Origin: Dysosmobacter sp. Marseille-Q4140
GTDB taxonomy: Bacteria; Bacillota; Clostridia; Oscillospirales; Oscillospiraceae
DNA length: 64,000 nucleotides
Assembly: GCA_018228705.1 (NCBI GenBank)
Contig: CP073694.1
Location: 930,001-994,000, forward strand
Direction: 5' to 3'
Shown: positions 7,538 to 16,140 of the stretch, one piece after another
How positions within the stretch are numbered: position 1 is the first letter of the stretch
Layout of the letters: each line of letters starts with the position of its first letter
Notes under the pieces: model-generated
Database searches by the model: none
The model's input: only the letters and a program-made list of their open reading frames with translations
What the model was told of the DNA's origin: nothing
Program-made: the position numbers and the translations under genes

Positions 7538-9862
7538 TTAGTAGCGAATAAAACGCTTGATGATGCCGGCCAGTTTGACCGGCAATTTTGTGAGATCGGT
7601 GATGTCCAGAAAGGCGTCACCATAAATGCGCTCAATGTTCTCCTTATCGGAGCCGATGGCCGCAGCGATAAACAGGACCCCCTTGCGCTGGTACTCATGC
7701 TTGATCCCGCGCAGGTCCTCCTCCGCCGCGGTGCCACCGTAGCCGGCGTCCGCAGGCTGTCCGTCGGACACCAGCATCAGCAGCTTGATGTCCTCCGGCC
7801 GGTGTACCAGCCGCTCCGCCACAAAGCGGAGCGCGGCGCCGTCCCGGTTACTGCCCCGGGCCGAAATGTCCATCATCCGATAACGGTCATCCCGGTCAAT
7901 GGCGTCAAACTCAGCGTAGGAATAGAGATCGACGCCTCTGGACGTGGAGTGGCCATACACGGTAATAGGGATCCCGAGCGCCTGGCAGAAATCATAGAGG
8001 ATGATTGCCGTCGCCCTTGCGTAGGTAGCCCGGTCGTTCCAGGACATACTTCCCGACTCGTCCAACAGGAGTCCCACACAGAGCGCGGGCATCTCATTGG
8101 GCAGCGCATTTTTGTAGAACACCCGGGAGTCCGTCCGAAACAGCGCGTGGGCGTCCAAACGTCTGCCCATCAGCAGGCTCGTCTGCTTGCCGCCCCGACG
8201 GCTGTCCTGCATCTGCTGGAGAACTGACTTTTGCAGCTGCTTGGAGATGTGGAGAAGATCGCCGGCGATGGACTGGTACTCCTCCTTCAGTTCCTCACTG
8301 ACGGAAGCAATCCGATGAACTGTCTTGCTGACGCCGTCATGGATGTCCCCATAAGAGATGCTCTGGGCCAGTTCTGTCAGCTCCTCTGTCCGCTGGCGCT
8401 CCAACTCCGTGGTCACGCTGTTCTCTGCGATCCGGTTCAGCAGCCGTTCAACGTCGTCGGCGGCCCCGGTGTAGCCAGCACCTTCGTAGCTGTCGTCATG
8501 TTCCGTGCTGCCGCCCTCCGGTGCGGAAACCTCACTGGTATCATGCAGCGGAATGCGGCCACCCTCCTGGTCCGACACCTTCTGATGCTGCTGGGGTGAA
8601 CCGGGGGCACCCGGCATCATTTCCAAGCCGCCGTCGCCATTCTGGCTGGATTCAGCGTGAGAAGCGTCTGCTGAAGGGCCTCCGGCGTCTTCTTCGCCAG
8701 ATTCTTCACCGTTCTCCCCGCCAGAGGGCTTTGCTTCGGCCTTTTCGGGGTCCTGCTCCTCACTCTCGCCGTCCGCACTGCCCGCGGCCAAAGCCGCAGT
8801 TGCGGCACGCTGGGAGCCGGTAGCCGATGTAGCTTCCGATGGCGCGGGACTGCCGTCTACAGGAGACGTTTCCCCGGTGCCCTCCTCGCTGCCGCCGGCA
8901 AGGGCGGAGAGTAGGGTGCTCAGCAGATCGTTCGGGTCACCGGACCCGGAACCGCCGCCTTCCGAAGCGGTATTGTCCGCCTGCTCCTTGATGTTCTCCA
9001 GCAAATCCTTGATATGGGACCAGCAGCGGATCAGGATCAAGTTTGCCGTCCTGCACCGGTCCCGGGCATCCCTGCTGACCAGAGCCTTATCCAAATCGCC
9101 CAGGAGGGAAAAGACCATCTGGATCCGCTCGTCCGAGAGAGGCGTTCCGCCGTACTTGAGTTTGCCCCAAAGCATATAGGAGAGGAGCCCGCTGTGAATG
9201 CTCTGCCAAATGTGGCCGCCGTCCGCCTCCTGTTCAATCATATCCTCCATAGAAGGGTGGTCATCAAATTGGACCTGACGTATTTTTTCAAGACTGCTGC
9301 CCAAAATGCCGGGATAGTCCAGCAGCATCCTGTTTTCAATGTAGCCATCCTCCAGGATGTTCAGGATATCGTGGGTCACGAGGGCAACGAGCTCCCTGTT
9401 TTTTGGGTCGGACGCCTGGAAGGCCAGGAAATCCGCCTCTGCGTCCCGCTCGGTGATATTCCGAAGGGGCGGCGGTTCCGGGAACCACTTTCCTGATTCC
9501 AGGAAGGCGTGATAGGACTGGTAGAGCAGGAAGTCCGTGTAGAGCACATGTCCCAGCTCATGGGTAAACAGACCGCTGACCATTTCATACCGCACCTGAC
9601 GGCCTTTCTGCTTGGTCACAAAAGGGTTGCCGGCGTTGATATGGATCAAGAGATTGTCCGTGCGGGCCAAACTCGGCGACTTGGGCTCCCACTTGATGTC
9701 CAGCTTCACCCGCCGCCGGCAGCCATACCGCCGCGTCTGGGCGGCGGCGATATCGGCAAAATGGGCTGCCAGGATGCGGGAGGTGAAAAACTGGCGGTCT
9801 GTGATTTTGGACTGTTTCTGCGCGATCAGCTGCTTGATCTTTTTATGACTCACTCTTGCCAA
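7538..9862 (-). CDS. VWA-domain protein with N-terminal HELGH motif (CobT/NorD-like)
   Basis: This is a 774-residue protein. Near residue 101 it has a zincin-like HELGH motif (FTHELGHVLY), followed by a helical region with acidic residues. A long low-complexity acidic linker rich in Gly, Ser and Glu spans about residues 300-470. The C-terminal 175 residues are a von Willebrand factor A domain with MIDAS motif DESGSMS at residue 601 and VSDGQPAD near 699. Partner genes of this type pair with MoxR/CobS ATPases, and one lies immediately upstream. The TTG start at 9862 has AGGGAGG 10 bases upstream. Cobalt chelation is not implied, since no cobalamin genes are nearby. Confidence 0.85.
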   Translation of the reverse strand: MARVSHKKIKQLIAQKQSKITDRQFFTSRILAAHFADIAAAQTRRYGCRRRVKLDIKWEPKSPSLARTDNLLIHINAGNPFVTKQKGRQVRYEMVSGLFTHELGHVLYTDFLLYQSYHAFLESGKWFPEPPPLRNITERDAEADFLAFQASDPKNRELVALVTHDILNILEDGYIENRMLLDYPGILGSSLEKIRQVQFDDHPSMEDMIEQEADGGHIWQSIHSGLLSYMLWGKLKYGGTPLSDERIQMVFSLLGDLDKALVSRDARDRCRTANLILIRCWSHIKDLLENIKEQADNTASEGGGSGSGDPNDLLSTLLSALAGGSEEGTGETSPVDGSPAPSEATSATGSQRAATAALAAGSADGESEEQDPEKAEAKPSGGENGEESGEEDAGGPSADASHAESSQNGDGGLEMMPGAPGSPQQHQKVSDQEGGRIPLHDTSEVSAPEGGSTEHDDSYEGAGYTGAADDVERLLNRIAENSVTTELERQRTEELTELAQSISYGDIHDGVSKTVHRIASVSEELKEEYQSIAGDLLHISKQLQKSVLQQMQDSRRGGKQTSLLMGRRLDAHALFRTDSRVFYKNALPNEMPALCVGLLLDESGSMSWNDRATYARATAIILYDFCQALGIPITVYGHSTSRGVDLYSYAEFDAIDRDDRYRMMDISARGSNRDGAALRFVAERLVHRPEDIKLLMLVSDGQPADAGYGGTAAEEDLRGIKHEYQRKGVLFIAAAIGSDKENIERIYGDAFLDITDLTKLPVKLAGIIKRFIRY

Positions 9863-9899
9863 GAGTAACTGTCCTCCCTTCTAAATCATAGTTTTTTGT

Positions 9900-11762
9900 T
9901 CAGACCGCCTTCTTGCGCTTGGGCGCGAATATAGGCTCCAGCACAGTCGCTTTCAAAGCATCCCGGTCCTCCTCGTCGGAAGTGGCCTTGCTCACGATGG
10001 TGTAGAGCGCGGAGCTGTAGGGATCTCCCGTGATCTCCGTGCTCATGATCCAGTCGATGAGGCTTCGCATACCGCAGTTGCCGTCCGAGATCCCGTTCTT
10101 GCGGCAATAGTCCGCCATGTCTGTCACGACCTGGACCATACGCCCCACCAGAACATCGTCCTCACAGCCGGTGATGCTCATAGCGCGCTGCGCCATGATC
10201 TCCGGGGCGGGCAGTTCAATGTCCTGGGTAAGATTCATCCGGTCCAAAACCGACTGGTTGACGCCCCGGCACCCCTCATAGCTGACGTTGGTAGTCACCA
10301 CGACCACTGCGTCCGGATGGCGGTGGATCACCTCGCCGGTAGGCAGGGTGATAGATCCCCCCTGCTCCAGCAGAGAGTTCAGGCCCACCAGCACACCGGG
10401 CTGGATAATGGTCGTGGGCTCCTGTAGTTCTACCAGATAGCCGTGCTTGAGCGCGCGGATGAAATCCGTCTCGATGTAACTATAGGTCTGCCGGCCATCG
10501 GAGGACTCGGGCTTCACCTTGCAAAGCTGCTGCAGCTTGTCGGTGACCATTTCCATGACCAGGCCCATGCAGTCCTGGGACGTGGCATCGGCTTTCTCCG
10601 CGCCGGTGAGCTTCTGATAGGTCCCGGCGGGATCGTAGTCCATGTCATCCAGGTCAGGCAGGCCCATGAGTTTTTTAACATTCTCATAGGTGATGCCGCC
10701 CATCTCCTTGAGCTGCGCCCGCTGCTGGTCCAATTCGGCGTCGCCGGTGGATGGCCCATCCGTGTCGGGGAACACCTGGCCGATCAGGTCGTAGATCTCC
10801 GTCCCGGCAGAGCAGGTGTACTTCATATACGGCAGATTCAGGCCCGCAGCGATGGCGCGGGCACCCTCTGTCTTTCCCGTGCCGGCGGGGCCGCGCAAAA
10901 GGAAATTGCGCATGGGCAGCGCCTTGCCGGTGGACTGCTTGGCGTGCTTGCAGATGGTGACCACCTCCTCGGGCAGCACATACCAGGGAGCCAGGACCGG
11001 CACCAGGCTCTGCTCGAAGGGCGTGAGTACCCGCGTCGTATCCAGCACATACTTCCCCACAAAATCGCTGTGGGGCGTGGCGGGTTTGATCTCCAGTTTC
11101 TCCGGCACGGTGCTGTTGGCCAGGATAGTAAACATCCCGGCAACCACGGTGTCCGGCCGGAAGTTCCCGGAGTCGATATGGGTGGTGGACACCCGCATCA
11201 CATTGCCGGTGCTGTCAATACTGGTCGGCAGATGCGCCGCGCAGGAGCTGTCATTGATGCGCCGGTAAGCATTGTCACAGAGGATGGCCATGCGCTCCGT
11301 CGCCTCACCCATGTCCGGGTAGCCGCCCTGATACTGGATCTCCAGAGCATCCAGGTTCTCCCGGAACTCATCGTCCGCCATCAGGGCGGGGAGCATCGAC
11401 ATCATGATCGCCGCGCCGTCCTGCCCATTGTTGCGGACGGCATAGGTTTCGAGCATCTCCGTGTCCTTGTTGTAGATACTGGCCAGCATGGCTCCGCCGG
11501 CAGGATCGTAGATTGCCAGATGGTACACTTCCGGGCCGGAGGCGGACTTATATTCCGCGACACCCTTTGTGCCGCAGAGTCCGACCGCACCCGGTGCGGA
11601 GCCGTCCTTGCATTTGAAATACGCCTGGACAGCCTTGACCACCGTGCTGCACAGCGTTGCCTCCGTGCCGTTGCTGTACTTGGACGATACCTTCACCTTT
11701 TTCTTCGCCTTGTCAAAAGGCGCAGGCAAAGGCCGGCTGAAAGCAAACAGTTTCGAGCTCAT
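9900..11762 (-). CDS. MoxR/CobS-type AAA+ ATPase
   Basis: This 620-residue protein has a roughly 250-residue N-terminal region of unknown fold, then an AAA+ module with Walker A GPAGTGKT at 291-298, a Walker-B-like segment, and a sensor/arginine-finger stretch VVVVTTNVSYEGCRG. A long insertion between Walker A and the sensor is typical of the CobS/MoxR clade. Together with the adjacent VWA protein it forms the classical ATPase plus VWA chaperone pair that remodels or inserts cofactors into target complexes. GGGAG lies about 11 bases before the ATG. The pair is also found in large phages and plasmids, as I recall. Confidence 0.87.
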   Translation of the reverse strand: MSSKLFAFSRPLPAPFDKAKKKVKVSSKYSNGTEATLCSTVVKAVQAYFKCKDGSAPGAVGLCGTKGVAEYKSASGPEVYHLAIYDPAGGAMLASIYNKDTEMLETYAVRNNGQDGAAIMMSMLPALMADDEFRENLDALEIQYQGGYPDMGEATERMAILCDNAYRRINDSSCAAHLPTSIDSTGNVMRVSTTHIDSGNFRPDTVVAGMFTILANSTVPEKLEIKPATPHSDFVGKYVLDTTRVLTPFEQSLVPVLAPWYVLPEEVVTICKHAKQSTGKALPMRNFLLRGPAGTGKTEGARAIAAGLNLPYMKYTCSAGTEIYDLIGQVFPDTDGPSTGDAELDQQRAQLKEMGGITYENVKKLMGLPDLDDMDYDPAGTYQKLTGAEKADATSQDCMGLVMEMVTDKLQQLCKVKPESSDGRQTYSYIETDFIRALKHGYLVELQEPTTIIQPGVLVGLNSLLEQGGSITLPTGEVIHRHPDAVVVVTTNVSYEGCRGVNQSVLDRMNLTQDIELPAPEIMAQRAMSITGCEDDVLVGRMVQVVTDMADYCRKNGISDGNCGMRSLIDWIMSTEITGDPYSSALYTIVSKATSDEEDRDALKATVLEPIFAPKRKKAV

Positions 11763-11777
11763 TTTTGTTCACACTCC

Positions 11778-12518
11778 CTATTTGACTTTGATCTGCACCT
11801 GGATGCCGTCCGCCAGCGGTTCCGCGGCGAAAAAGCCGTTCCTCAGCAGCTCCTTGCAGATGGGCGGCCAGCTGTCCCCATGGGGGAGCTGGCTGGCGGG
11901 GATCCGGAAGCTGTCCTTCCCGCTGCCAATCACCTCATTGCACTGGGCGTTGAGCGCCTGGAGATTTGCCTCCACCCACTCAAACGCCAGAAGGCCATAG
12001 TCCACTGTCTCCGGCTCCTGTTCCGGCTCTTCCGACGGCTCAGTTTCCGGCTCTGAGGCCGGCTGCTGCGGCTGTTCGGCCGTTGGATACTGAAGCCCGC
12101 AGAACTGGAGGTTGTTCACCTGCACCACAGCTCTCCGGTATCCGCCGGCGCGGTTGAGCAGGATGCTCAGCTCTCCGCCGTGGTCGAACCGATCCCGGGC
12201 ATCTGCAACACCCCAGACCCATCTGGCATTGGGATACCGCAGCAGCACCTGCTCGGTGATCCTGCGCTGGAGCACCGAGAAAGCCGTGTTCAGCACCGAC
12301 TCCTCCGACGCAGGCGGAGGCAGCGCCAAAAGCGGAGCCTGAGCCGGCTGCTGAGGCGCCGCATCCATGTGGAACAGCATCCATAGTGCGTAGAAAAACA
12401 CACCGATCAGCATCAGCAGCAGGATCGGCCACATTCTGAGAATGAAGGCCAGCAGGATCATCATGCCGATGACGGTCAGGACATCACGCCTCTTTTGCAT
12501 CTTCCTCTTGCATTTCAT
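11778..12518 (-). CDS. Membrane-anchored hypothetical protein, 246 aa
   Basis: A basic N-terminus (KCKRKMQKRR) is followed by two closely spaced hydrophobic segments (about residues 14-50), forming a hairpin in the membrane. A Pro/Gln/Glu-rich soluble domain follows, with a Glu/Pro repeat stretch near residues 160-180. GGAGG lies 9 bases before the ATG at 12518. The start overlaps the end of the upstream gene by 35 bases. The product could anchor the downstream ATPase/VWA pair to the membrane; this is inference from order only. Confidence 0.7.
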   Translation of the reverse strand: MKCKRKMQKRRDVLTVIGMMILLAFILRMWPILLLMLIGVFFYALWMLFHMDAAPQQPAQAPLLALPPPASEESVLNTAFSVLQRRITEQVLLRYPNARWVWGVADARDRFDHGGELSILLNRAGGYRRAVVQVNNLQFCGLQYPTAEQPQQPASEPETEPSEEPEQEPETVDYGLLAFEWVEANLQALNAQCNEVIGSGKDSFRIPASQLPHGDSWPPICKELLRNGFFAAEPLADGIQVQIKVK

Positions 12519-12864
12519 CACCCATTGCCTCCTTCGATTCTGGCAGGTAGAGATAGACGGTGTTATCCCCCCTTCCCTGCGTCTTGCTGCTGACGAGCGC
12601 CGCCATCATGCCGCAATTCTTACCAAGCAGCATCCTGACGCGCTTGCCGCAGTCCTTGTTCGCCTGTCCCGGCGACACGGCCTTCTTGAAATCGCAGCCG
12701 GTTCTACACAGCCGCAGCCGATACTGCCTCCGACAGTCCAAGGCGTGTTGCAGGCACAGTCGCTGGTCTTTTGTCATCGTGTCGCCGGTCAGCCGGCGCA
12801 GGACAACATCCAGCTTTTTCGACCGGTGTTTAACGCTTGTTTTCACAAAAGATTTGTTTTTCAA
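12484..12864 (-). CDS. Basic hypothetical protein, TTG start, 126 aa
   Basis: This is a lysine/arginine- and cysteine-containing small protein (KHRSKKLDVVLRRL, CRRQYRLRLCRTGCDF). GGGGAGG is 8 bases from TTG 12864 but only 2 from ATG 12870, so TTG is preferred. The same cassette (GGGGAGGTGA, then GATTTG) precedes the gene at 19192-19419, also after a terminator hairpin. The function is unknown; basic charge suggests nucleic-acid contact. Confidence 0.65.
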   Translation of the reverse strand: MKNKSFVKTSVKHRSKKLDVVLRRLTGDTMTKDQRLCLQHALDCRRQYRLRLCRTGCDFKKAVSPGQANKDCGKRVRMLLGKNCGMMAALVSSKTQGRGDNTVYLYLPESKEAMGDEMQEEDAKEA

Positions 12865-12887
12865 ATCCATCACCTCCCCAGAAACGC

Positions 12888-12938
12888 AAAAAAGAGCGCA
12901 CATGGAGTGGACGGATCCTACTTCATGTGCGCTCTTTT
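12888..12938 (-). terminator. Intrinsic terminator/attenuator between the SSB gene and the downstream operon
   Basis: Arms GAGCGCACATG (12894-12904) and CATGTGCGCTC (12924-12934) form a perfect 11-bp stem followed on the minus strand by six T. It lies after the SSB stop and directly before the ribosome site of the next co-directional gene, so read-through would be needed to express the large downstream operon. Confidence 0.8.
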
Positions 12939-12968
12939 ACGCCTGTGGTCATTATTGTTTCCAGTTCC

Positions 12969-13517
12969 TCAGCCCGGGAAGAAGGGGTTCTGTCCCCCGC
13001 TGAAGCTCTCATACCCCGTGAAGTTCTGGGGCATTTCCGTGGGTGCCTGCATGGTCTGGCCGGACTGCGCCGGAGCCGCAGGTGCGGTCTTGGAAGCTCC
13101 GGGCGCCTGGGAGTAGCCCTGCTGGCCCTGGCCTCCCGTATCCTGGCCGTTGCCGTTCTGTTCCTTCTTCTGTCCGCCGGTGTGGGAGAACTTGATGTCA
13201 TCAAGCACGATGACCGGCGCAGAACGGCCCTCGCCGGTATCCTTGTCCGTCCAGCGCTCCTCGTCGTAGTCGCCGCACAGGGAAATGAACGAACCCTCCT
13301 TGAGCGACATTTTCTTGATGCGCTCGCAGAGGTCGCCGAAGGCCTTGACCTTCAGGTTGACCCAGCGGTGGTTGTTCTCCGCCCGGCTGTCGTATTTGCG
13401 AATGCCAACCTGGAAAACCGCGAACTCGCCGCCGTTCTCGCTGTTGAAAAGGCGGATCGCCGGCGCGCCGTCGTATCCTCTGGACACAACGGCATCTGAG
13501 ATAAAGATCTTCATCAT
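12969..13517 (-). CDS. ssb: Single-stranded DNA-binding protein
   Basis: This 182-residue protein has an N-terminal OB-fold of about 110 residues (HRWVNLKVKAFGDLCE and SFISLCGDYDEERW are typical SSB strands) and a Gly/Gln/Pro-rich disordered tail. Its last residues are GGQNPFFPG, not the usual acidic D-D-D-[IL]-PF tip, so partner binding through the tail may differ from the chromosomal SSB. AAAGGAG lies 10 bases before ATG 13517; a long upstream extension would be inside the leader hairpin. It binds ssDNA during replication or transfer. It is the first gene behind leader copy E. Confidence 0.85.
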   Translation of the reverse strand: MMKIFISDAVVSRGYDGAPAIRLFNSENGGEFAVFQVGIRKYDSRAENNHRWVNLKVKAFGDLCERIKKMSLKEGSFISLCGDYDEERWTDKDTGEGRSAPVIVLDDIKFSHTGGQKKEQNGNGQDTGGQGQQGYSQAPGASKTAPAAPAQSGQTMQAPTEMPQNFTGYESFSGGQNPFFPG

Positions 13518-13597
13518 GGCTTTTTTGCTCCTTTCCGCAGGCCTCACCCTGCATACAAATGATTTTATTTCAACCCGCATTGGCGCGGGCGGAAAAC

Positions 13598-13719
13598 AAA
13601 AAAAGTGCCAAACGGCGCGATAGCGCCATTTGACACTGTGGTACACGGGAACTTTGTTTTCAGTCAGAAAACACGGTTACTATTGACTTGATTATAGCAT
13701 GGAGAAATGCAAAGGTCAA
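13598..13719 (-). promoter_or_regulatory. Leader copy E: promoter, hairpin, conserved block, terminator
   Basis: The minus strand reads TTGACC (13714-13719), 17 bases, TATAAT (13691-13696). Next come AGTAACCGTG, a hairpin TTTTC/GAAAA, CCCGTGTACC and a terminator (stem GTGTCAAATGGCGC / GCGCCGTTTGGCAC, then seven T, 13598-13636). This is the most divergent of the seven copies, yet element order and spacing are kept. It precedes ssb and the long operon below it. Confidence 0.75.
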
Positions 13720-13736
13720 TATTTAACCATCGTTCC

Positions 13737-14576
13737 CTATTCCAAATTCAAAATCCAGCGGATCTTCTCACCACCCGGATATTTTTCCGACACCTTGCGA
13801 GGGCGGCTCCTGCAATTCCAGCCATTTGGCCGTGGCGCTGTCATCCCGTCCTGCCGGAAGCCAACCGCAAGCATACTGCTCCCGGACTCCTGTGGCAGCG
13901 TGTAGGTCACGATACGCCGGTACCCCATGGCCCTGGCCGCGCGGATCGCCGCGCCGCTGACCTTGCTGACTGCATTCCGATAGACCGGATCACAGCATAT
14001 CCTGTTGAGCTCTAAAGTGCGCCCGTCATTCAATGCTCTGGCTTTCGGTGTACTGGCAATGACCACACCGATCAAGGCGCCGTCAGCCGTCAGCCCAACA
14101 GAAAATTTGTGTCCCTGAGGCACCGCACAGTGGCGGTGATTAGGCCTGACAAAATCCAGCGCCTCTTTTAAGGACACAGGAGCAACTTCCATCGGGACCA
14201 TCATGCTCAAGCGGTTCCCATCCAAATAGGAAAGCTTTGGCCAGTCATTGGCTCCTTGATAGATTACATACCGACCAAGCCTGCGGATGGCCGGGAACAC
14301 CTCACGGCGCTGCTTATCATATATGGATGCCGGCTGTTGGATGCGCGCTTGCGCCATAGAAAAGGGATCAAGAGAAAGCACCGGCCTGTTGAGTATGACA
14401 GGATTGGTCAAGTCATAGCGTTTCCGCCCAGGCACTCCATAGTGATAGATTTTCACATTGGCTGGCACTTTCCCTTCCAAGGCATTCATAATGCGCTCAA
14501 AATCATCATCAGAAAGGGGAAAACTGTCCCGATACCAAATGCCCTGGATGCAGTAATTAAAAAGATGGTAAACCAT
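13737..14576 (-). CDS. XF1762-family protein (GNAT-like) with N-terminal extension
   Basis: This is a 279-residue protein. Residues from about 130 on match the XF1762 family of predicted acetyltransferase-like proteins common on mobile elements: VRPNHRHCAVPQGHKFS, GVVIASTPKARALNDG, LNRICCD and the GYRRIVTYTLPQESG stretch. The first 125 residues are an additional region that I do not recognise. AGGAG is very close (2 bases) to the ATG, so initiation may depend on coupling with the upstream membrane gene, which stops 7 bases away. The substrate is unknown. Confidence 0.8.
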   Translation of the reverse strand: MVYHLFNYCIQGIWYRDSFPLSDDDFERIMNALEGKVPANVKIYHYGVPGRKRYDLTNPVILNRPVLSLDPFSMAQARIQQPASIYDKQRREVFPAIRRLGRYVIYQGANDWPKLSYLDGNRLSMMVPMEVAPVSLKEALDFVRPNHRHCAVPQGHKFSVGLTADGALIGVVIASTPKARALNDGRTLELNRICCDPVYRNAVSKVSGAAIRAARAMGYRRIVTYTLPQESGSSMLAVGFRQDGMTAPRPNGWNCRSRPRKVSEKYPGGEKIRWILNLE

Positions 14577-14582
14577 TTCTCC

Positions 14583-15035
14583 TCATTGAACCCCGTCCTG
14601 TCTGCCCGGCACCATCGCCAGGTAGGCATGCAGTCGGTGGATCCCCTGCCATTCATAGAGTGGAGCGGTATCCGCAATATACAGCGTCACCGTGTCGCCC
14701 TCCCGGACGGCGGCATGCCTGTTGCGGAGCATGACCAGCAACGCCTTCCCGTTTGCCTCCAACAGTATGGATTTTGGCCGTTGGCGGAGGACAGTCCTCT
14801 CTACCTTCAGGATAACCCCGCGGAGAATGAGATACTGTCCCCGCATCCCGGTGCGGTACAGGCGCGCGGCACAGATGGTCAGCAGCGCGGCGCCCAAAAG
14901 GAACGGGACGGATACCGAGAATGAGATGAAAGCCAAAGCGCCAATCGCCAACACGAGGCAGCACACCGCCAGCCCCATCTGTATGATCAACTGGTGCTGA
15001 AGCGCGGGGGGCAGCGATTTCCAGTCCTGTTTCAT
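14583..15035 (-). CDS. Small membrane protein, 150 aa
   Basis: Two transmembrane helices (about residues 20-62, LAVCCLVLAIGALAF then VPFLLGAALLTICAA) are followed by a soluble domain of about 85 residues that looks beta-rich (LRGVILKVERTVL, VTLYIADTAPLYEW). Start 15035 is fixed by GGAGGGG eight bases upstream; the longer frame is a shadow of the neighbour. It lies between the 185-aa gene and XF1762 in one transcription unit. Confidence 0.7.
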   Translation of the reverse strand: MKQDWKSLPPALQHQLIIQMGLAVCCLVLAIGALAFISFSVSVPFLLGAALLTICAARLYRTGMRGQYLILRGVILKVERTVLRQRPKSILLEANGKALLVMLRNRHAAVREGDTVTLYIADTAPLYEWQGIHRLHAYLAMVPGRQDGVQ

Positions 15036-15049
15036 TGTTCTATCCCCTC

Positions 15050-15607
15050 CTATACCAAAAACAGACAGCCCGCATGCAAGAGGCGAAGGAGCACAGCAAC
15101 CAGACCATCCCGCGCCGGAGAGTGCTCCATCTCCTGCTCCAAAGCGCCTTCCCGGATCGTCCGGGCTGAGTAGAGCTTTTCCGTCAGTAGCTGCCGTCCC
15201 TCTTCCCCGAGCAAATTCGGCGTCGGGTCTGTCCCCTGCTCCTCCAGTCGGATCAGCTCGCTGGCTGTGAGGCGCAGGCCGGCGTGTTGGATCCACCTCC
15301 AGATACGGCCGTCGCCACCCGCTTCTGAAAACTGCCCCTCCGGCTCGGCCTGCGGACAGATAATGCTCCCGGAAAGCAGGCGGTAGAGCGCCAGGCCGCC
15401 CTCCTCCTGTGTGGTGACGGCAAGGCCGGACTGCTCCAGGCGCTCAACGAACCGGGCCTTCTGCGGCGGGACAGGCTTTGGCGCCAGCCTGGCAGATTCC
15501 CACAAAGCAGCCATCTCCGGTCCAAGGGCGAAGATCCTGCCGCAGTGGGATACCCTGACGGTGCCGTCCTTTTCCGGGACGGACAGACCTTTCGATAAGT
15601 ACATCAT
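15050..15607 (-). CDS. Hypothetical protein, 185 aa
   Basis: This is a soluble protein with several Leu-rich helices and no recognised domain. It could be a small winged-helix-like protein (LTASELIRLEEQGTDP), but that is weak. An in-frame GTG at 15616 is possible; ATG 15607 has AAGGA/GGGG upstream. It is the first gene after the promoter at 15641-15669. Confidence 0.6.
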   Translation of the reverse strand: MMYLSKGLSVPEKDGTVRVSHCGRIFALGPEMAALWESARLAPKPVPPQKARFVERLEQSGLAVTTQEEGGLALYRLLSGSIICPQAEPEGQFSEAGGDGRIWRWIQHAGLRLTASELIRLEEQGTDPTPNLLGEEGRQLLTEKLYSARTIREGALEQEMEHSPARDGLVAVLLRLLHAGCLFLV

Positions 15608-15640
15608 ACATTTCACCCCATCCTTATCATCTTTTGCTCT

Positions 15641-15669
15641 ATTACACGGACGGGGCGGCCCGATTACAA
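15641..15669 (-). promoter_or_regulatory. Promoter for the 185-aa gene operon
   Basis: TTGTAA (15664-15669), 17 bases, TGTAAT (15641-15646) on the minus strand. The 16 bases around the -10 (TCCGTGTAATAGAGCA) recur exactly at the tyrosine recombinase promoter (49182-49210). Confidence 0.55.
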
Positions 15670-16041
15670 CAGCATCATGAGCGCCACGGACGCCAGAATC
15701 ACAGCAAAAACGCCAGCCAGGAGAATGGCGACCTTCTTGACCATTTCAGGATCCACTCCCTCCTCCTGTTCCCCTGCATCCACTGGCTTTACATCGTCAT
15801 AATAGCCATCGTAATTGATATCCATAGGATTCCTTTTCCGTTTCGCCGGATGCGCCGGGCCGGTTGGAGGGCTTCGGCGCTTTTGCTTAGGCGCCGGGCG
15901 CTCCCTCACACTCGTCTTACCCTTAGGCTTTGGTTTCGATTGGGGTGCCTCTGTCTGGGCGGGGATCTTTTTGCCGCACTCCGCGCAAAAAGAGGCGGCG
16001 CCTCCCACAAGGGAAGCGCCGCAATAGGGACAATACTTCAT
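15664..16041 (-). CDS. Zinc-ribbon protein with C-terminal membrane anchor
   Basis: The 125-residue product starts with a zinc ribbon (MKYCPYCGASL ... FCAECGK, C-x2-C twice), continues with a basic Pro/Lys linker, and ends in a single hydrophobic helix (VAILLAGVFAVILASVALMML). This is the zinc-ribbon plus tail-anchor layout common in Firmicutes. Start 16041 has AGGAG nine bases upstream. A promoter is visible at 16112-16140. The partner is unknown. Confidence 0.75.
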   Translation of the reverse strand: MKYCPYCGASLVGGAASFCAECGKKIPAQTEAPQSKPKPKGKTSVRERPAPKQKRRSPPTGPAHPAKRKRNPMDINYDGYYDDVKPVDAGEQEEGVDPEMVKKVAILLAGVFAVILASVALMMLL

Positions 16042-16111
16042 AGGTTCCACTCCTTGTCTGAATTTCCAGCTCAATCGCTGTTCATCCTTAGAGACAGGAG
16101 TAGATAATAGG

Positions 16112-16140
16112 ATTATACCATCAAAACATCTTCCTGTCAC
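16112..16140 (-). promoter_or_regulatory. Promoter for the zinc-ribbon gene
   Basis: GTGACA (16135-16140), 17 bases, TATAAT (16112-16117) on the minus strand, about 70 bases upstream of the zinc-ribbon start and overlapping the 3' end of the preceding gene. Confidence 0.55.

Noticed and set aside
7538-11762. Cobaltochelatase CobS/CobT
   Set aside because: Fold similarity only; there are no cobalamin genes, and the MoxR/VWA pair is used in many contexts.
10443-12056. Plus-strand open frame of 537 codons
   Set aside because: It is antisense to the MoxR/CobS ATPase, which has Walker motifs.
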